NCBI GenBank assembly: GCA_013403005.1
Contig: JACBOA010000001.1
Coordinates: forward strand, 186,001-250,000
From: Methanobacteriaceae archaeon
GTDB lineage: Archaea > Methanobacteriota > Methanobacteria > Methanobacteriales > Methanobacteriaceae
DNA: 64,000 nucleotides
Reading direction: 5' to 3'
A program made the translations under genes and the position numbers. The notes beneath the pieces are model-generated. The model searched no databases. It had not been told where the DNA came from and worked only from the letters and a program-made list of their open reading frames with translations. How positions within the stretch are numbered: the first letter of the stretch is position 1; each line of letters opens with the position of its first letter. Of the stretch, positions 38,476 through 52,367 are shown piece after piece.

Positions 38476-39693
38476 TTAATTTCGTTTATAACGCCGATAG
38501 ACCAGATCTCCAGGCCTAACTTTTTGATCAAATAGAATCCCCACATTTTCCCCTTTCTCTCCTTTTTGAACATTTTCACCCCTGATTTGCATAGATTCAA
38601 CCTCTCCAATCACAGAACCAGTGGTAGGACCCTGCACTATAATATTATCCCCAACTTGCAATGGGTTCCACAAGCGTATCTCAGCAGCCTTCACTTTAGA
38701 ATAATAATTTACCACTTCACCAATATCCTGTTTGCTGTGGGTAGCCTGGTTATAGCAACTGGTCTTTTGGGGTGTTTGGAAATAGAATCCAGTGTCAAAA
38801 CCACGATGATAAACCTTACGGAGTTCATCCATCCAGTGGTCCTGAAATTCCCATGAACCACGATGGTAAGAATCAATGGCCTTTCTGTAAACTTTAGTAA
38901 CGGTGGCAACATAATCTGCAGGTCTAGCCCTTCCTTCAATCTTAAAAGAGGCAATTCCCGCTTCAATAAGTTCGGGGATGTGTTCAATCATACACAGATC
39001 TTTAGGACTTAAGATATGACCTTTAAATCCATCATCATATCCTTTTAGAATACTATCCCCTTTTAGAGTTAACATATCTTCAGATTTTTCCTCACAAACC
39101 AGTTTCCACTCTTTTCTACAGGGTTGTAGGCATTCACCACAGTTAGCATTCTTATGGTAAAGGTAAGAACTTAAAAAACATCTCCCGGAGATGGCCAGAC
39201 ACATGGCTCCATGCACAAAGACCTCCACTTCCAGGGGACTATCACTGATTATTTCTTTAATCTCCTCCAGGGATAACTCCCGCGATAGGATCACCCTTTT
39301 AGCACCTAAGTCCGCCAGAAGTTTCAGAGATTCTGAATTGGATATGTTGGCCTGAACACTGATATGAACATCAATACCTTCATCATGGGCTATTTTAAGA
39401 ACTCCCAGGTCAGATGCAATTATGGCATCTGCTCCTGAACTTTTTATTTCAGGTAAAATTGTTTCAAGGTGTTCAATATCTCTGTTTCTCATTACTGTGT
39501 TGGTACAGACATAAAGACGAGAACCATGTTCATGGCAACGATTTGCAGCCTGTTTAAGGTTGGTTAATGTGAAATTGGCACTGTGGGCGCGCATATTATA
39601 GCCCTGCACACCAACATACACAGCATCTGCTCCATTTTGCAGTGCTGATTCCAGGGCAGTGAAGTCCCGTGCAGGAGATAGTAATTCAACCAT
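38476..39693 (-). CDS. Peptidase U32 family protein (RlhA/TrhP-type)
   Basis: The 405-residue protein has the U32 landmarks: [20 protein letters not shown] and [14 protein letters not shown] at the start, the [20 protein letters not shown] signature with the four cysteines C-(x)n-C ([16 protein letters not shown]), and [19 protein letters not shown] text ([15 protein letters not shown]). A C-terminal beta-barrel begins near residue 330. Although named as peptidases, bacterial members hydroxylate 23S rRNA or tRNA and hold an Fe-S cluster, so an RNA-modification role is more likely than proteolysis. It is a single gene. Confidence 0.88.
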   Translation of the reverse strand: MVELLSPARDFTALESALQNGADAVYVGVQGYNMRAHSANFTLTNLKQAANRCHEHGSRLYVCTNTVMRNRDIEHLETILPEIKSSGADAIIASDLGVLKIAHDEGIDVHISVQANISNSESLKLLADLGAKRVILSRELSLEEIKEIISDSPLEVEVFVHGAMCLAISGRCFLSSYLYHKNANCGECLQPCRKEWKLVCEEKSEDMLTLKGDSILKGYDDGFKGHILSPKDLCMIEHIPELIEAGIASFKIEGRARPADYVATVTKVYRKAIDSYHRGSWEFQDHWMDELRKVYHRGFDTGFYFQTPQKTSCYNQATHSKQDIGEVVNYYSKVKAAEIRLWNPLQVGDNIIVQGPTTGSVIGEVESMQIRGENVQKGEKGENVGILFDQKVRPGDLVYRRYKRN

Positions 39694-39814
39694 AAAACCA
39701 CAGAAAGAATTTTTCCACTAATATGGAATTTATTTTAGAAGTAAATATAAGATTTAATTAATGTTTTAATTATTTTTTCAAACTTTTATTTTTTATCGCA
39801 ATCTCTTATAAAAA

Positions 39815-41215
39815 TTAGCAGCGGCAGGACTCATATTCTTCAATATCAGCAGGTAATTCCGTCGGATATTCGCCAGTCAGACATCCCAAGCACAATTCAT
39901 CCTTTTCAATGCCAATACATTCTACTAGGGACTCTATACTTAAGTAACCTAGTGAATCAACCCCCAAGGTTTCTTTTATCTTTTCTACTTCTTTGTCTGA
40001 TGCTATGAGTTCCTTTCGGGTGGCCATGGCAATTCCGTAGTAACAGGGAGAAATAATGGGAGGTGATCCAATGCGCAGATGAATCTCCTTTACACCAGCC
40101 TCACGGAGTACGGTAACCAGGGCTTTAGAAGTTGTACCCCTTACTATGCTGTCATCCACAAGAACAATGCTTTTACCCTCAAGTTCAGACTTTATGGGGT
40201 TCATCTTCAGTTTCACTGATGTTTCACGTTCTTCCTGAGTGGGCATGATAAAAGTTCGGCCTATGTAACGGTTTTTAATTAATCCTTCACCATAAGGGAT
40301 TCCTGAGGCACGTGAATACCCAATGGCTGCGGTAATTGCTGAGTCAGGTACTGGCATAACCACATCAGCTTCCACAGGATGTTCCCTGCACAGGGCTTTT
40401 CCAATGTTTTTTCTCACATTGTAAACAATCCTTCCATCCAGTATACTGTCGGGACGGGCAAAATAAACGTATTCAAACATGCAATGGGCTCGGGGTGTTC
40501 CTGGATTTTGAGGTATTTTAAAACTTTTAACTTCATCGTTGATAAGTAATATTTCTCCCGGTTCCACGTCACGCACGTACTCAGCACCCACCACATCGAA
40601 AGCAACAGTTTCAGAAGCCACCAGGGTGGTTTCTTTGCTACGTCCCAGTGCCAATGGTTTGATCCCAACAGGATCCCTTACAACCATCAGATCATCATTC
40701 ACCAGCAACACCAAGGAGTATGAACCAATAAGATTCCTGGAAACTCTTTTAATGGATTCTATCATATCCTGAGTTTTGGAGTATTCCCGGGTTAACAGAT
40801 GACACACAACTTCCGAATCAGTTGTTGATAAGAATTCTCTTCCTTCGCTTTCCAGTTCTCTTCGAAGTTCCATGGAGTTGATAATATCTCCGTTATGGGC
40901 TATAGCTATGGTGCCCATGTCGAATTTACTTATGAATGGTTGAGAATTCTGTATTTGAGATTCACCGGTTGTGGAGTAACGAACATGACCTATGCCAACG
41001 TTTCCATCCAATCCCTGGATGTTCCCATTGTTGAACACATCACAAACCAGTCCCATGCCCCTGTAGGTGCGCATCTCCTCACCGTTATGGGCTGATATGC
41101 CTGCAGACTCCTGTCCACGATGTTGCAAAGCGTATAGGCCGTAGTATATCTCTCTTGAAATATTATGGGACTTATCTTTAGAATAAGCACCAACAATACC
41201 GCATTTATCCTGCAA
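39815..41215 (-). CDS. purF: Amidophosphoribosyltransferase
   Basis: The 466-residue protein starts [13 protein letters not shown], with the catalytic N-terminal nucleophile Cys5 exposed after removal of a four-residue propeptide. The glutaminase domain has [21 protein letters not shown] and AHNGDI. The phosphoribosyltransferase part has [14 protein letters not shown] and [15 protein letters not shown]. The end is rich in cysteine ([13 protein letters not shown] and ESCRC), as in the Fe-S-containing Bacillus type. It performs the first step of purine synthesis. It is monocistronic, with a 92-base gap to the Toprim gene. Confidence 0.96.
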   Translation of the reverse strand: MQDKCGIVGAYSKDKSHNISREIYYGLYALQHRGQESAGISAHNGEEMRTYRGMGLVCDVFNNGNIQGLDGNVGIGHVRYSTTGESQIQNSQPFISKFDMGTIAIAHNGDIINSMELRRELESEGREFLSTTDSEVVCHLLTREYSKTQDMIESIKRVSRNLIGSYSLVLLVNDDLMVVRDPVGIKPLALGRSKETTLVASETVAFDVVGAEYVRDVEPGEILLINDEVKSFKIPQNPGTPRAHCMFEYVYFARPDSILDGRIVYNVRKNIGKALCREHPVEADVVMPVPDSAITAAIGYSRASGIPYGEGLIKNRYIGRTFIMPTQEERETSVKLKMNPIKSELEGKSIVLVDDSIVRGTTSKALVTVLREAGVKEIHLRIGSPPIISPCYYGIAMATRKELIASDKEVEKIKETLGVDSLGYLSIESLVECIGIEKDELCLGCLTGEYPTELPADIEEYESCRC

Positions 41216-41307
41216 TTGGAATTCTCCCTGATTATTATATTATAGATATAAGATTTAATTATCGGGTGTATTCATACTAAAAAGAGATGGAAAAATTCTT
41301 AAAATCA

Positions 41308-42399
<1,092 letters not shown>

Positions 42400-42436
42400 A
42401 TCATCACCCGACCATTTAATGGCCGGTAATATGGTT

Positions 42437-43264
<828 letters not shown>

Positions 43265-43361
43265 TCCCTAAAGCTTCAACAATCATAATTAATGACATAT
43301 CAGTAATTATATTTTGTTTATGGGCAATATTAGTAGCAATATTCACGAAAGGTGGTTATAA

Positions 43362-43847
43362 ATGGAAATATGGTACATTTTTGTCGTAGTTCCGATAATA
43401 GGGGCTTTAATACATTTATTGGTTAGTAAAAAGCCAAAAACTCTTAACAGAATAACGGAAGTCCTTTTGATATGGTTATTAGGTGTTGGTATTGGAGTGG
43501 GATCCCTATTCAGTGGTCTGGCCCAAGTTTTGTCTCCAGAAATGGTTGCACAATCTGTAGGCTGGGCTAACACGCCGTTTTTGCGGGAAGTGGGTTTTGC
43601 AAATATATCTTATGGCTTGCTGGGCATTATATCCATTCGTTATCGTAGTTTCTGGGCACCAACCATCATAGCTTACACTGTGTTTATGTGGGGGGCTGCC
43701 ATAGGTCACATTTATAATATTCAGCAAACAGGAAACATGGCAGCTGGAAACGCAGGATTTGTGCTTTACTTTGACATTGTGATGCCTCTAGTATTCATCA
43801 TACTTATGGTAGTTCATAAAAAGACTTTGAAAGTGGGAGAAACCTAA
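43362..43847 (+). CDS. DUF6790-like four-helix membrane protein
   Basis: The 161-residue protein has four or five hydrophobic helices: residues 3-20 ([16 protein letters not shown]), 32-55, 75-93 ([14 protein letters not shown]), 96-118 ([20 protein letters not shown]) and 128-153. The [11 protein letters not shown] motif and the [20 protein letters not shown] segment are characteristic of a widespread uncharacterised membrane family. AAAGGTGGT precedes the ATG. It stands alone before arfB. No function is known. Confidence 0.75.
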   Translation: MEIWYIFVVVPIIGALIHLLVSKKPKTLNRITEVLLIWLLGVGIGVGSLFSGLAQVLSPEMVAQSVGWANTPFLREVGFANISYGLLGIISIRYRSFWAPTIIAYTVFMWGAAIGHIYNIQQTGNMAAGNAGFVLYFDIVMPLVFIILMVVHKKTLKVGET

Positions 43848-43916
43848 CAACGAGTCTGATGAAATAAATGAATTATAATAATGCCTAAAAAGAATTATTA
43901 ATGTTTAGTGGATAAT

Positions 43917-44621
43917 ATGGTTGATCTTCGATATTCTTCTGGGAATGTGCTCTCACCAGAGGTTCATAAAGTGGGGGTGATGGCAATAGGTTCTCACTTA
44001 GAGAACCATGGTCCAGCACTACCCATTGACACGGATTCTAAAATAGCCTCATATTTAGCTTTAGAATCATCATTTCGCACCGGTGCTAAGTTTTTAGGCA
44101 TATTATATGCTGCAACTGAATACCATTATGTTAAACACGGAGTTCACCTTCCCCCTGAGGATCTGGTTAAAAAAGAACTCATCCCCACATTAAAAAGTGC
44201 CAGAGATAACCTGGATCTGCACGCAGTGGTTCTGGTAAATGGTCACGGGGGTAACTTACCTATTAAAGACTATATTGATGAAATGGAAAACCATTTGGGC
44301 TTAAAAATTGTCTTAAATAATAAAATCGTGGAAATTGAAGGACCACACGCCGGCACTGGAGAACTTTCCATGGGTGCAGTTCTGGGAATAGTGGATGAAG
44401 CCCGTCTTGATGAACATTGCAATTTTGAGGATTACCCTGAAGTGGGAATGGTTGGTCTATATGAGGCTCGAAAGGCGAATAGGGGTATAAATGAAGCTGC
44501 CCGAACCATAAAAAAAGAGGGAGTTTGCATTGATCCTGATAAAGGTAAAAAACTCCTGGAAACTGCTGTTGAAGCTATTGTTGGTGATATTAAATATTTA
44601 TCAGGGGATCTAACTCATTAA
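43917..44621 (+). CDS. arfB: ArfB-type creatininase-family formamide hydrolase (flavin/F420 synthesis)
   Basis: The 234-residue protein has the creatininase-family metal site: [20 protein letters not shown] (Glu, His, Asp ligands), [12 protein letters not shown] and [13 protein letters not shown]. In methanogens this branch is ArfB, which removes the formyl group from the GTP-derived pyrimidine intermediate (after ArfA) in riboflavin and F420 synthesis. The length and the [15 protein letters not shown] text ([14 protein letters not shown]) fit. ATG at 43917 is chosen; a GTG three codons earlier is also possible. It has its own upstream gap and no partner gene of the pathway close by. Confidence 0.83.
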   Translation: MVDLRYSSGNVLSPEVHKVGVMAIGSHLENHGPALPIDTDSKIASYLALESSFRTGAKFLGILYAATEYHYVKHGVHLPPEDLVKKELIPTLKSARDNLDLHAVVLVNGHGGNLPIKDYIDEMENHLGLKIVLNNKIVEIEGPHAGTGELSMGAVLGIVDEARLDEHCNFEDYPEVGMVGLYEARKANRGINEAARTIKKEGVCIDPDKGKKLLETAVEAIVGDIKYLSGDLTH

Positions 44622-44778
44622 TCTAATCCCTTAATGATTTTAATCCTCTGAAACTTCTTATGATTCAATCTTTTTTAATCTTTTTTTTTTAAAATCCAGT
44701 TTTAGCACTCAAACCCTTACACATATTAACCCCTAAAGACAACTCTATGGACAAGTGAATCTAAAAGAGGTGTGATAA

Positions 44779-45612
44779 ATGTTTTGTCCAGAGTGTGGAA
44801 CTGAGGTTGGAGATGGAAAATTCTGTCCTAATTGTGGTGCAGCCATTGAAAGTGTGGAAAAGGAGCCTGAGACTACCCAAAATCCGGAATTCGAGCCAGC
44901 AGTGACTACTGCTCCAGTTCAACTTACTAAGAAATACAGTATTGATGAATTTGTGGCTAAAACCCAAGAGAAAACTGGTACAGGTGAAATTTTCGAATTG
45001 GAAAATGATTACCTGTTAAACATAAATGTTAATGGCAGAGTCTGGTCTAAAAGAGGGGCAATGGTTGCTTATAGTGGTGATTTAAAGTTCAAAAAAGAGG
45101 GAACTTTTGAACACGGACTGGACAAATTTGTTAAAAAAGCAGTTACCGGGGAATCATCCACTCTAATGAAAATGGAAGGCCGTGGGAAAGCTTATCTGGC
45201 TGATTATGGTAAGAAAGTTGTGGTTTTGAACCTTCAAAATGAAAGAATATATGTAAAGGGGAATGATTTACTGGCTTTCGAAGACCAGATTGACTGGGAT
45301 ATAACCATGATGAGCACTGGCGTGGGTCTTTCCAGTGGAGCAGGATTATTTAATGTAAAATTAGAAGGAACTGGGATGGTGGCAATAACCACTTATTTCA
45401 CACCAATAACACTGGTGGTAACACCAGATGAACCGGTGTTCACTGATCCTCAGGCAACAGTGGCCTGGTCTGGTGGATTAAACCCTTCTGTTAAAACTGA
45501 TATAGGTTTTAAAACTTTATTAGGGAAAACTAGTGGTGAAGAATTCCAGTTAAAGTTCCAGGGCAATGGATTTGTAATTGTTCAGCCTTATGAAGAGGGT
45601 ATGCAATACTAA
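44779..45612 (+). CDS. Zinc-ribbon protein with AIM24 domain
   Basis: The 277-residue protein begins with a CxxC...CxxC zinc ribbon ([20 protein letters not shown], residues 3-19), a short Pro/Glu/Thr linker (20-48), and then an AIM24/TRAP-like beta-helix domain to the end ([49 protein letters not shown]). AIM24 proteins are trimeric beta folds of unknown biochemical function; the ribbon fusion is common in archaea and Firmicutes. There is no signal peptide. GAGGTGTGAT precedes the ATG. It is monocistronic and followed by a T-rich stretch (45640-45650). Confidence 0.83.
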   Translation: MFCPECGTEVGDGKFCPNCGAAIESVEKEPETTQNPEFEPAVTTAPVQLTKKYSIDEFVAKTQEKTGTGEIFELENDYLLNINVNGRVWSKRGAMVAYSGDLKFKKEGTFEHGLDKFVKKAVTGESSTLMKMEGRGKAYLADYGKKVVVLNLQNERIYVKGNDLLAFEDQIDWDITMMSTGVGLSSGAGLFNVKLEGTGMVAITTYFTPITLVVTPDEPVFTDPQATVAWSGGLNPSVKTDIGFKTLLGKTSGEEFQLKFQGNGFVIVQPYEEGMQY

Positions 45613-46016
45613 TTCCTCTTCACTTTTTTCAGGTAACAACATTTTTTTTTATTCATTCTATCCATCCATATTTTTAATCTTAAGCTAATTTCTTATTTAA
45701 CGAGCCACAAAAGTCTTTAATTCAATTAAATAAGATTTAAAGGTTGATTAGGTTTTTATGTTTCTTTTCTACTGTTAATATTTGAAATTACAATTATTTT
45801 ACATTTTTATGGTGAGAAAAGAAAGTATAAAGTTGTTTAGGGTGGTTTGATCATTGCAGTTTTTGAGCCTCATATTCTTATTTAAAACAAATTAATTACT
45901 TTGGTTTTTTAAGGGACATCCTTGAAAATAACTTTCACGGATAATCTTATCTTTTTTACAACTTTGGAAATAAATAAATAAATTTAATTACAATATTTTA
46001 ATGGGTGGTGAATTAG
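45613..46016 (+). other. 404-base gap without visible gene
   Basis: It is very AT-rich. A ten-T run (45641-45650) may terminate the AIM24 transcript. GGTGGTGA just before 46017 is the ribosome binding site of the ATP-cone gene. I see no other structure or frame. Confidence 0.4.
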
Positions 46017-46295
46017 TTGAAAAAAGTCGTAAAAAAGAAGGGTAATGTGGAATCTTTCAATCCTAATAAAATTAAAGGCTCCCTCCAGAAGGCAACTATT
46101 GATGCAGGTTACACTTTAGAAGAAAAACAAGACATTATCAGCGCAGTATTAGCCAATATAAATAAAAAAATAGACGAAGAAAAAGAGATCAAGAGTGAAA
46201 CAATAAAGATGTGTCTTTTAACAGAACTGGATAAATGTGAGCCTTACATTGCAAAATCCTGGCGAAGATTTGATGATAAATACAAATCCAGGTAA
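46017..46295 (+). CDS. Stand-alone ATP-cone domain protein, 92 aa
   Basis: The 92 residues are an ATP-cone and little else: VVKKKGNVESFNPNKIKGSL, ATIDAGYTLEEKQDIISAVL and LLTELDKCEPYIAKSWRRFD. ATP-cones bind ATP/dATP to regulate ribonucleotide reductases or act in the NrdR repressor. Here neither the reductase nor a zinc-ribbon is fused, so a small regulatory or partner subunit is likely. The start is TTG, supported by GGTGGTGA six bases before. The nitroreductase gene follows after 46 bases. Confidence 0.8.
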   Translation: MKKVVKKKGNVESFNPNKIKGSLQKATIDAGYTLEEKQDIISAVLANINKKIDEEKEIKSETIKMCLLTELDKCEPYIAKSWRRFDDKYKSR

Positions 46296-46341
46296 TTAAA
46301 AATCGAAGCAATTTTATACTATTTTTAAAGGAGACAAAATA

Positions 46342-47103
46342 ATGGGGAGTTCTGATTATTATCCCATCATTTTCAAGAGAAAGTCTATTCGTAACTATGA
46401 ATTAACTCCTCTGGATGAAGGCACTCTAAAAAACATCAAAAAAGAGATAAATTCTTTAAAATCCTTATTTAAGGATGTAAAAACTGATTTTAAGATCATT
46501 TCCCATGAGGATGTTAATCAACGGATGATGAAGAAAGCACCACACTACATTGCCGCTTTTTCAGAATCTTCTGAAGGGTATAAAACCAACATAGGATTCA
46601 TGCTACAACAGATGGATCTCTATTTTTCTGCCCATGATCTGGGCAGTTGCTGGCAGGGAATCCCCAAACCAACTAAAGATGTTTTTAAAAGTTCAAAACT
46701 TGAATTCGTGATTTTAATGGCCTTTGGCCAGGCGAAAGTTCCACTGCACCGGAGGAGCATCCTGGAATTCAAGCGAAAACCTTTACAAAAAATATGCAAT
46801 GTAAGTGGGAATGAAATTGATGAGTTGCTGGAGGCAGCTCGCCTGGCACCTTCTGCTACCAATAGTCAGCCCTGGTACTTCACCGGTGATAAAAACATTA
46901 TCCATGCCTATTCACTAAAACCCAATATCATCAGGGCAATTATGCTTAAGAAGTATATTCCAATTGATATGGGTATTGCACTTTACCATTTAAAAGTGGC
47001 TGCAGAGCATTTCAGTAAAAGTGTTGAATTCATTTTTGATGAACATGCCCAGCAAAACTCTCCCCAGGGATATGAATATGTCATCAGCATCCGATTAAGT
47101 TAA
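46342..47103 (+). CDS. Nitroreductase-family protein
   Basis: The 253-residue protein matches the two-lobed nitroreductase type (TM1586-like). The first lobe has FKRKSIRNYELTPLDEG (the family's R-S-x-R-x-Y/F FMN phosphate motif) and YKTNIGFMLQQMDLYFSAHD plus LGSCW. The second lobe has ELLEAARLAPSATNSQPWYF (the family's APSA.N.QPW FMN motif) and DMGIALYHLKVAAE. It is a flavoenzyme reducing quinone-like or nitro substrates; the physiological substrate is unknown. AAAGGAG precedes the ATG. It may be cotranscribed with the ATP-cone gene. Confidence 0.85.
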   Translation: MGSSDYYPIIFKRKSIRNYELTPLDEGTLKNIKKEINSLKSLFKDVKTDFKIISHEDVNQRMMKKAPHYIAAFSESSEGYKTNIGFMLQQMDLYFSAHDLGSCWQGIPKPTKDVFKSSKLEFVILMAFGQAKVPLHRRSILEFKRKPLQKICNVSGNEIDELLEAARLAPSATNSQPWYFTGDKNIIHAYSLKPNIIRAIMLKKYIPIDMGIALYHLKVAAEHFSKSVEFIFDEHAQQNSPQGYEYVISIRLS

Positions 47104-47214
47104 ATAACCACATTAGATTCACATTCCAAGGAGTATACTTTCCAAGTAGCACATTTAACTCCCTTTCGATTCATTATTTATATAAAAGAATCTAATCCCA
47201 GCCATATCTTCTTA

Positions 47215-48102
47215 CTAAAAATCCCAGAAACTTTTAACTTCCTCAGACAGGCTTATTCCCTGCCTGTAACCCGCCTCTGCAGAGGCACTGGCTAAAGTTA
47301 CATCCCAGGGGTTGGTTCCTTTAATGCGCAATGACTCTTCATCAGGCGTGATGATCATCACTTTGCATCCTGATTGTTCTAGTTCCTTAAGTTCTTCTTG
47401 GAAGCTCTTCCGGTGCATGGTAGGGCCCATGGGGGGATGAATTATGCTGGGTTCAGCTACTAATATTAGAACCCCATCATAACCTTTTCCTAAATCCGCA
47501 TTGGTCCCGGCTATCCCTCCATCAATATAACGTTTACCATTTATTGTAATTGGTGGAAACATTCCTGGAACAGCTGAACTAGCTGCCACAGCAATTAGCA
47601 GTGGTATATTTGAATTAGAGTCAAAGGTTACCCATTCACCATTTTCTGCATTTACGGTATTGATTATCAGATTCCTCTTCCTATCCCACTCCTGGCTGGG
47701 GAGATATTCTGCAATTAACTCCAAATACTCTCCCTCACTCATGGTACTGGCTGCCAGAGCTGCTTCTCCAATACGAATCCTGGCAGTTTTTGAATCAGGA
47801 GAACTCATGATTACTGCTGCCATCATTTTACGGAATTCTTGCCCTTTGATGATGACTTCATTTTTCATGGTTTCCTTAATGAACTTCAGCTGCTGATGAT
47901 AGAGATATTCCATTTTCTTACCACTGCAAATCTGAGCACCCACTATTGAGCCGGCTGATGTGCTTGCAATTAGATTGGCGTTAATTACATCCACTCCACC
48001 TTCTTCAAATCCAAAAAGGACACCTAACTCCCAGGCAATTCCTGTAATTCCTGTTCCACTCAATATCAGTGCATTTGATAGGTTTCCATCCATTTTAATC
48101 AT
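47215..48102 (-). CDS. Patatin-like phospholipase
   Basis: The 295-residue protein has the patatin fold signatures: an oxyanion-type N-terminal loop (LILSGTGITGIAWELGVLFG), the nucleophile elbow ASTSAGSIVGA (G/T-x-S-A-G) and the catalytic aspartate DGGIAGTNAD. It probably hydrolyses acyl esters; archaeal lipids are ethers, so the natural substrate is uncertain (imported lipids or acylated compounds). The strong ribosome binding site AAGGAGGTG is only a base or two before the first ATG (48102) but well spaced for the fourth codon ATG (48093), which may be the true start. It is followed on the same strand by no close partner. Confidence 0.85.
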   Translation of the reverse strand: MIKMDGNLSNALILSGTGITGIAWELGVLFGFEEGGVDVINANLIASTSAGSIVGAQICSGKKMEYLYHQQLKFIKETMKNEVIIKGQEFRKMMAAVIMSSPDSKTARIRIGEAALAASTMSEGEYLELIAEYLPSQEWDRKRNLIINTVNAENGEWVTFDSNSNIPLLIAVAASSAVPGMFPPITINGKRYIDGGIAGTNADLGKGYDGVLILVAEPSIIHPPMGPTMHRKSFQEELKELEQSGCKVMIITPDEESLRIKGTNPWDVTLASASAEAGYRQGISLSEEVKSFWDF

Positions 48103-48147
48103 ACACCTCCTTGAACTCGAATATTATTCATGAAAACTATTTGGAGA

Positions 48148-49149
48148 TTAATTGGAGTGGCGGGCTATTAAAGCAATAACTCGCATCATAAGTTGGGGAT
48201 CCATGGTCCTTTTGGTGTTGATTATAAACTCGGAAACTTCCTCTGGTGGCATTAAATTGTATTTCTCAGGTGCTTCCTCAACCGTGAACTGTCTGGAAGG
48301 GAATGATACAATGGGGGTGATTAACCTATAATCCACATCAACATTGTGTGTGTTTAAAAACCTTTTTAAATCAACCACATTCATTTTAACGGTTTTAGCA
48401 GGATTAAATGCAGATTTAGTTCTTTTGTTTCCCTGCAATCTCCACCATTCATCCTTTAGAATGACGAAGTTTCCCTTATTGCTTCCATGATGGATTATAA
48501 AGATACCATTGGATCCAATGACCATGTGACCAATTAAACTTCTCGTTTTGGGAATCCTGATATTTTGGAATATTGTATAACTACCAGGGAGATTCTTCAA
48601 GTTTTCCCTGATATGACTGGTTTTGGATCTTTTCTTGGTGTTACTCATACTAATATTGAAAAAGAGGAATAAGAAAGCTCCCAAAATCATCGTAATTATG
48701 GAAATCATATAAATCCAAATAGTTTGAACAAATAAACCAATAAAATTATCAGGATTATTTATTACAGTTCCAAATAATAAGAAAGGATAAAAAAAAGCTA
48801 AAATAAGCAATAATAATCCTATAAACATTAGAATAAGGCCCAATTTAGATATTTGCTTCTCATTATGGTATTTTAAATTGTAATAGTCCATTTTAGTTTT
48901 GTTTTTGGATTTTTCATCCAAATCATCAGCGAATTCCCTTGAATTAATCCCTTCAGGAGGAGGAATGGAAGTTTTTTTATCTTTAGATTCATTTAAATTC
49001 TCAGAAGTATTGTGTGGATGGCTTTGTTCTTTGATTTTCTCAGTGTAGATTAAACTACCTCCACAAGAGCAATGCGCAAATTCATCTAAGGTTTCTCCTT
49101 CACTAAGTTCGTAATAGCCTCCACATTTTTGACAGAACAAATATCCCAT
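48148..49149 (-). CDS. Zinc-ribbon, two-helix membrane protein with NERD-like domain
   Basis: From the ATG at 49149 (MGYLFCQKCGGYYELSEGE), preceded by GAGGGG, the protein has 333 residues. A zinc ribbon (CQKC...CSCG, about 6-33) is followed by a polar linker, two membrane helices (about 105-125 and 140-162), and a C-terminal domain whose strands (IGHMVIGSNGIFIIHHGSNK, FVILKDEWW, NPAKTVKMNVVDLKRFLN, LITPIVSFP) fit the NERD nuclease-related fold. NERD domains are distant PD-(D/E)XK-like proteins of unknown role. The topology places both soluble parts inside the cell. It lies downstream of sepcysS-divergent space and upstream of patatin. Confidence 0.68.
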   Translation of the reverse strand: MGYLFCQKCGGYYELSEGETLDEFAHCSCGGSLIYTEKIKEQSHPHNTSENLNESKDKKTSIPPPEGINSREFADDLDEKSKNKTKMDYYNLKYHNEKQISKLGLILMFIGLLLLILAFFYPFLLFGTVINNPDNFIGLFVQTIWIYMISIITMILGAFLFLFFNISMSNTKKRSKTSHIRENLKNLPGSYTIFQNIRIPKTRSLIGHMVIGSNGIFIIHHGSNKGNFVILKDEWWRLQGNKRTKSAFNPAKTVKMNVVDLKRFLNTHNVDVDYRLITPIVSFPSRQFTVEEAPEKYNLMPPEEVSEFIINTKRTMDPQLMMRVIALIARHSN

Positions 49150-49340
49150 GGAATGCAACCCCTCAGTAATCATGTTTCAATTTTATTTTTGAGGCTCATT
49201 AATCATTAAATTAACTATTAATAAATAAAATTGAAATATTAAGTGATTGATTGGCTATAATCTGATTCCAGTTTGACATATCTCTGATTTCCTCTGAATT
49301 TCCAAAAATTTCAATAGATGCTGAGATATTACTGGACAAG

Positions 49341-50489
<1,149 letters not shown>

Positions 50490-51015
50490 ATCTTGTCACC
50501 GAAATATTGATATTAAACATTTAAACTTTATCTCACATTATTTCTAGATTTCAAGTTATTTTTTTATTTACTGAATTCAATGGAAAACCAAGTTAAATTG
50601 CCACGTATAAACAGAATATGGTAGGTATAATCTCTTTATTCTCTAATTTATTTCTCTAATCTCCGAGAAATTGGGGGGGGGGACATTTGTTCCATCTCTC
50701 AAGGTTGGATGTGAGATTTTAAATTTTTATTTTTTCCCATTTTTTCACATGGACATGATAAATGATAATGGATAGTTTATGATGAAATTATATTATACAG
50801 AAATTTCTGAAATTTTTTATGGCTATCAATTAGCTTAAATTTAGTTGACTGGATAAAGTTGAATTATTATTCTGTTTCTAATAGTTAGGGTTTTTATTGA
50901 TGGTCTATCAAGTATAAACAGAGTATTCATTAATAAATAATTCTCAGAAGAGTTCTACAATAATTTCTGAGGTTTATATTAGATCGCAGGAAAAAAGGAT
51001 AAAAAAATGAGAAAT
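50490..51015. other. 526-base gap without gene; G10 run
   Basis: There is no credible frame. A ten-G run at 50673-50682 follows a small hairpin (TTTCTC 50651-50656 with GAGAAA 50665-50670). The rest is AT-rich. The sepcysS promoter must lie at the left side, and the transcript end of gapdh at the right. Confidence 0.4.
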
Positions 51016-52032
51016 TTATCCGATTATTCCCATATTCTTATTGGTTTTTTCAATGGATTTAGATGGTTCTTCCTCCATTTCTAACATGGCACGTATGCAA
51101 TCCACATTCTCGGGTACAACATCTGATTCTTGGTGTATGGCTTGCATGTAAAAGAGTTCACCATCTTTAATGTTTAAAGACTCTTTCCACACAGCTATTT
51201 CAAATAGGTCGCTTCTGGATCTACCCAAATCTCGTGCACATTCCATAACCGTTGCTGTGGAGTCTAAACCTTTCTCTGCTTCCACCAGCAGAACACGAGG
51301 GGTTGCTTCCAGAGCTTCAATCACATCATCCACTGCTGGTGGGTTTTCCAGTTCCACCATAAGGTTGTGCTGGTGCATGATGGTGGTGGGTACCAGTAAG
51401 GCCATGGTAGTAATATCCAGGTCATACATAACAGTTTGCACATCAGGGCCGTGGTGAGATGGCACAGTTGGGGGGTTGGGAACTATAGCGTTGATAGGTC
51501 CTGATTTAATCTGCCCGGGGTCTGCTCCACGACGAACCATCACGGCTCGAACCTTTTTTATACCGCAGAGGTCGTCGATTGGTTTTAAAGTTCTGCAGAG
51601 TCCGGTGGTGTTACAGCTGACCACCCGAACGAAATCTGCTCCCCAGTTATCCTTATAATTGGTAAATGAATTAAATGATTTTCCTATTTGCTCGTGTTTT
51701 TCTCCACCCTGGAATATGCCTTTCACACCTTTTTCAGCATAGATTTCTTTATTTTTAGCACCTATTCCTCCGGGGGTGCAGTCTACCATTACATCTATTT
51801 TATTGTAGAGATCATCAATGGTACCTGTAACTTTTATTCCTGCTTCTTCAAAGAGTCCTTCCCTCTCCGGTGCACTTATATAGAGTGGGAATCCTTTATC
51901 CACAGCCATTTGAGCTTCAAAGTCAGGTGTTCTCTTAGTCACTCCAACAATCTGCATATCATCCTGACATGCAACAGCATCTGCCACTCTTTTACCAATA
52001 GTACCGTATCCATTTATCCCGACGTTCTTCAT
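51016..52032 (-). CDS. gap: Glyceraldehyde-3-phosphate dehydrogenase, archaeal type
   Basis: From the ATG at 52032 ([20 protein letters not shown]) the protein has 338 residues, matching archaeal phosphorylating GAPDH. It has the Rossmann start, the catalytic cysteine C140 in [12 protein letters not shown], the HHGPDVQ histidine segment and a C-terminal catalytic domain. The longer frame to 52104 adds 24 unrelated residues and is rejected; GGGGAT at about 52042-52047 supports 52032. It works in gluconeogenesis/glycolysis, using NADP or NAD. A TATA box (minus strand TTTATATAAT near 52054-52063) lies unusually close to the start. Confidence 0.95.
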   Translation of the reverse strand: MKNVGINGYGTIGKRVADAVACQDDMQIVGVTKRTPDFEAQMAVDKGFPLYISAPEREGLFEEAGIKVTGTIDDLYNKIDVMVDCTPGGIGAKNKEIYAEKGVKGIFQGGEKHEQIGKSFNSFTNYKDNWGADFVRVVSCNTTGLCRTLKPIDDLCGIKKVRAVMVRRGADPGQIKSGPINAIVPNPPTVPSHHGPDVQTVMYDLDITTMALLVPTTIMHQHNLMVELENPPAVDDVIEALEATPRVLLVEAEKGLDSTATVMECARDLGRSRSDLFEIAVWKESLNIKDGELFYMQAIHQESDVVPENVDCIRAMLEMEEEPSKSIEKTNKNMGIIG

Positions 52033-52367
52033 ATATAAAATCCCCGTTATAGTATTATATAAAGTATCTATCTTTTTTAGAACATAATAAATTTTATGTT
52101 TCAATTTTAAAAAAGGATAGCATCTTTTAATCAGTTTTATTATTATAAAAACTAGTCCATCACCATTTCCAATGAAGGGGTTATAAATTGGAGATAAATA
52201 AGGATCTTTGAAACTAGGAAAACTTTAAAATAAAGTAGGGCATTGGAAAGTTTTGATAATCAATGAAAAAAATAAAATATGGATTGAAAAAAGAATAAAA
52301 ATCTTTTTTAAAAATGAAAAAAAAAGTTTTTTCAGCCTTTTAAATCTAAAGGCTGTTATTTACGTAT
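52033..52367. other. 335-base gap between Topo VI A and gap
   Basis: It holds the gap promoter at the left (TATA near 52054) and AT-rich sequence to the right. No gene or notable repeat is seen. The end of the topo VI A transcript must fall within it. Confidence 0.4.

Noticed and set aside
50673..50682. G10 run as a G-quadruplex signal
   Set aside because: A single G-run without three further runs cannot form an intramolecular quadruplex; it is likely slippage.
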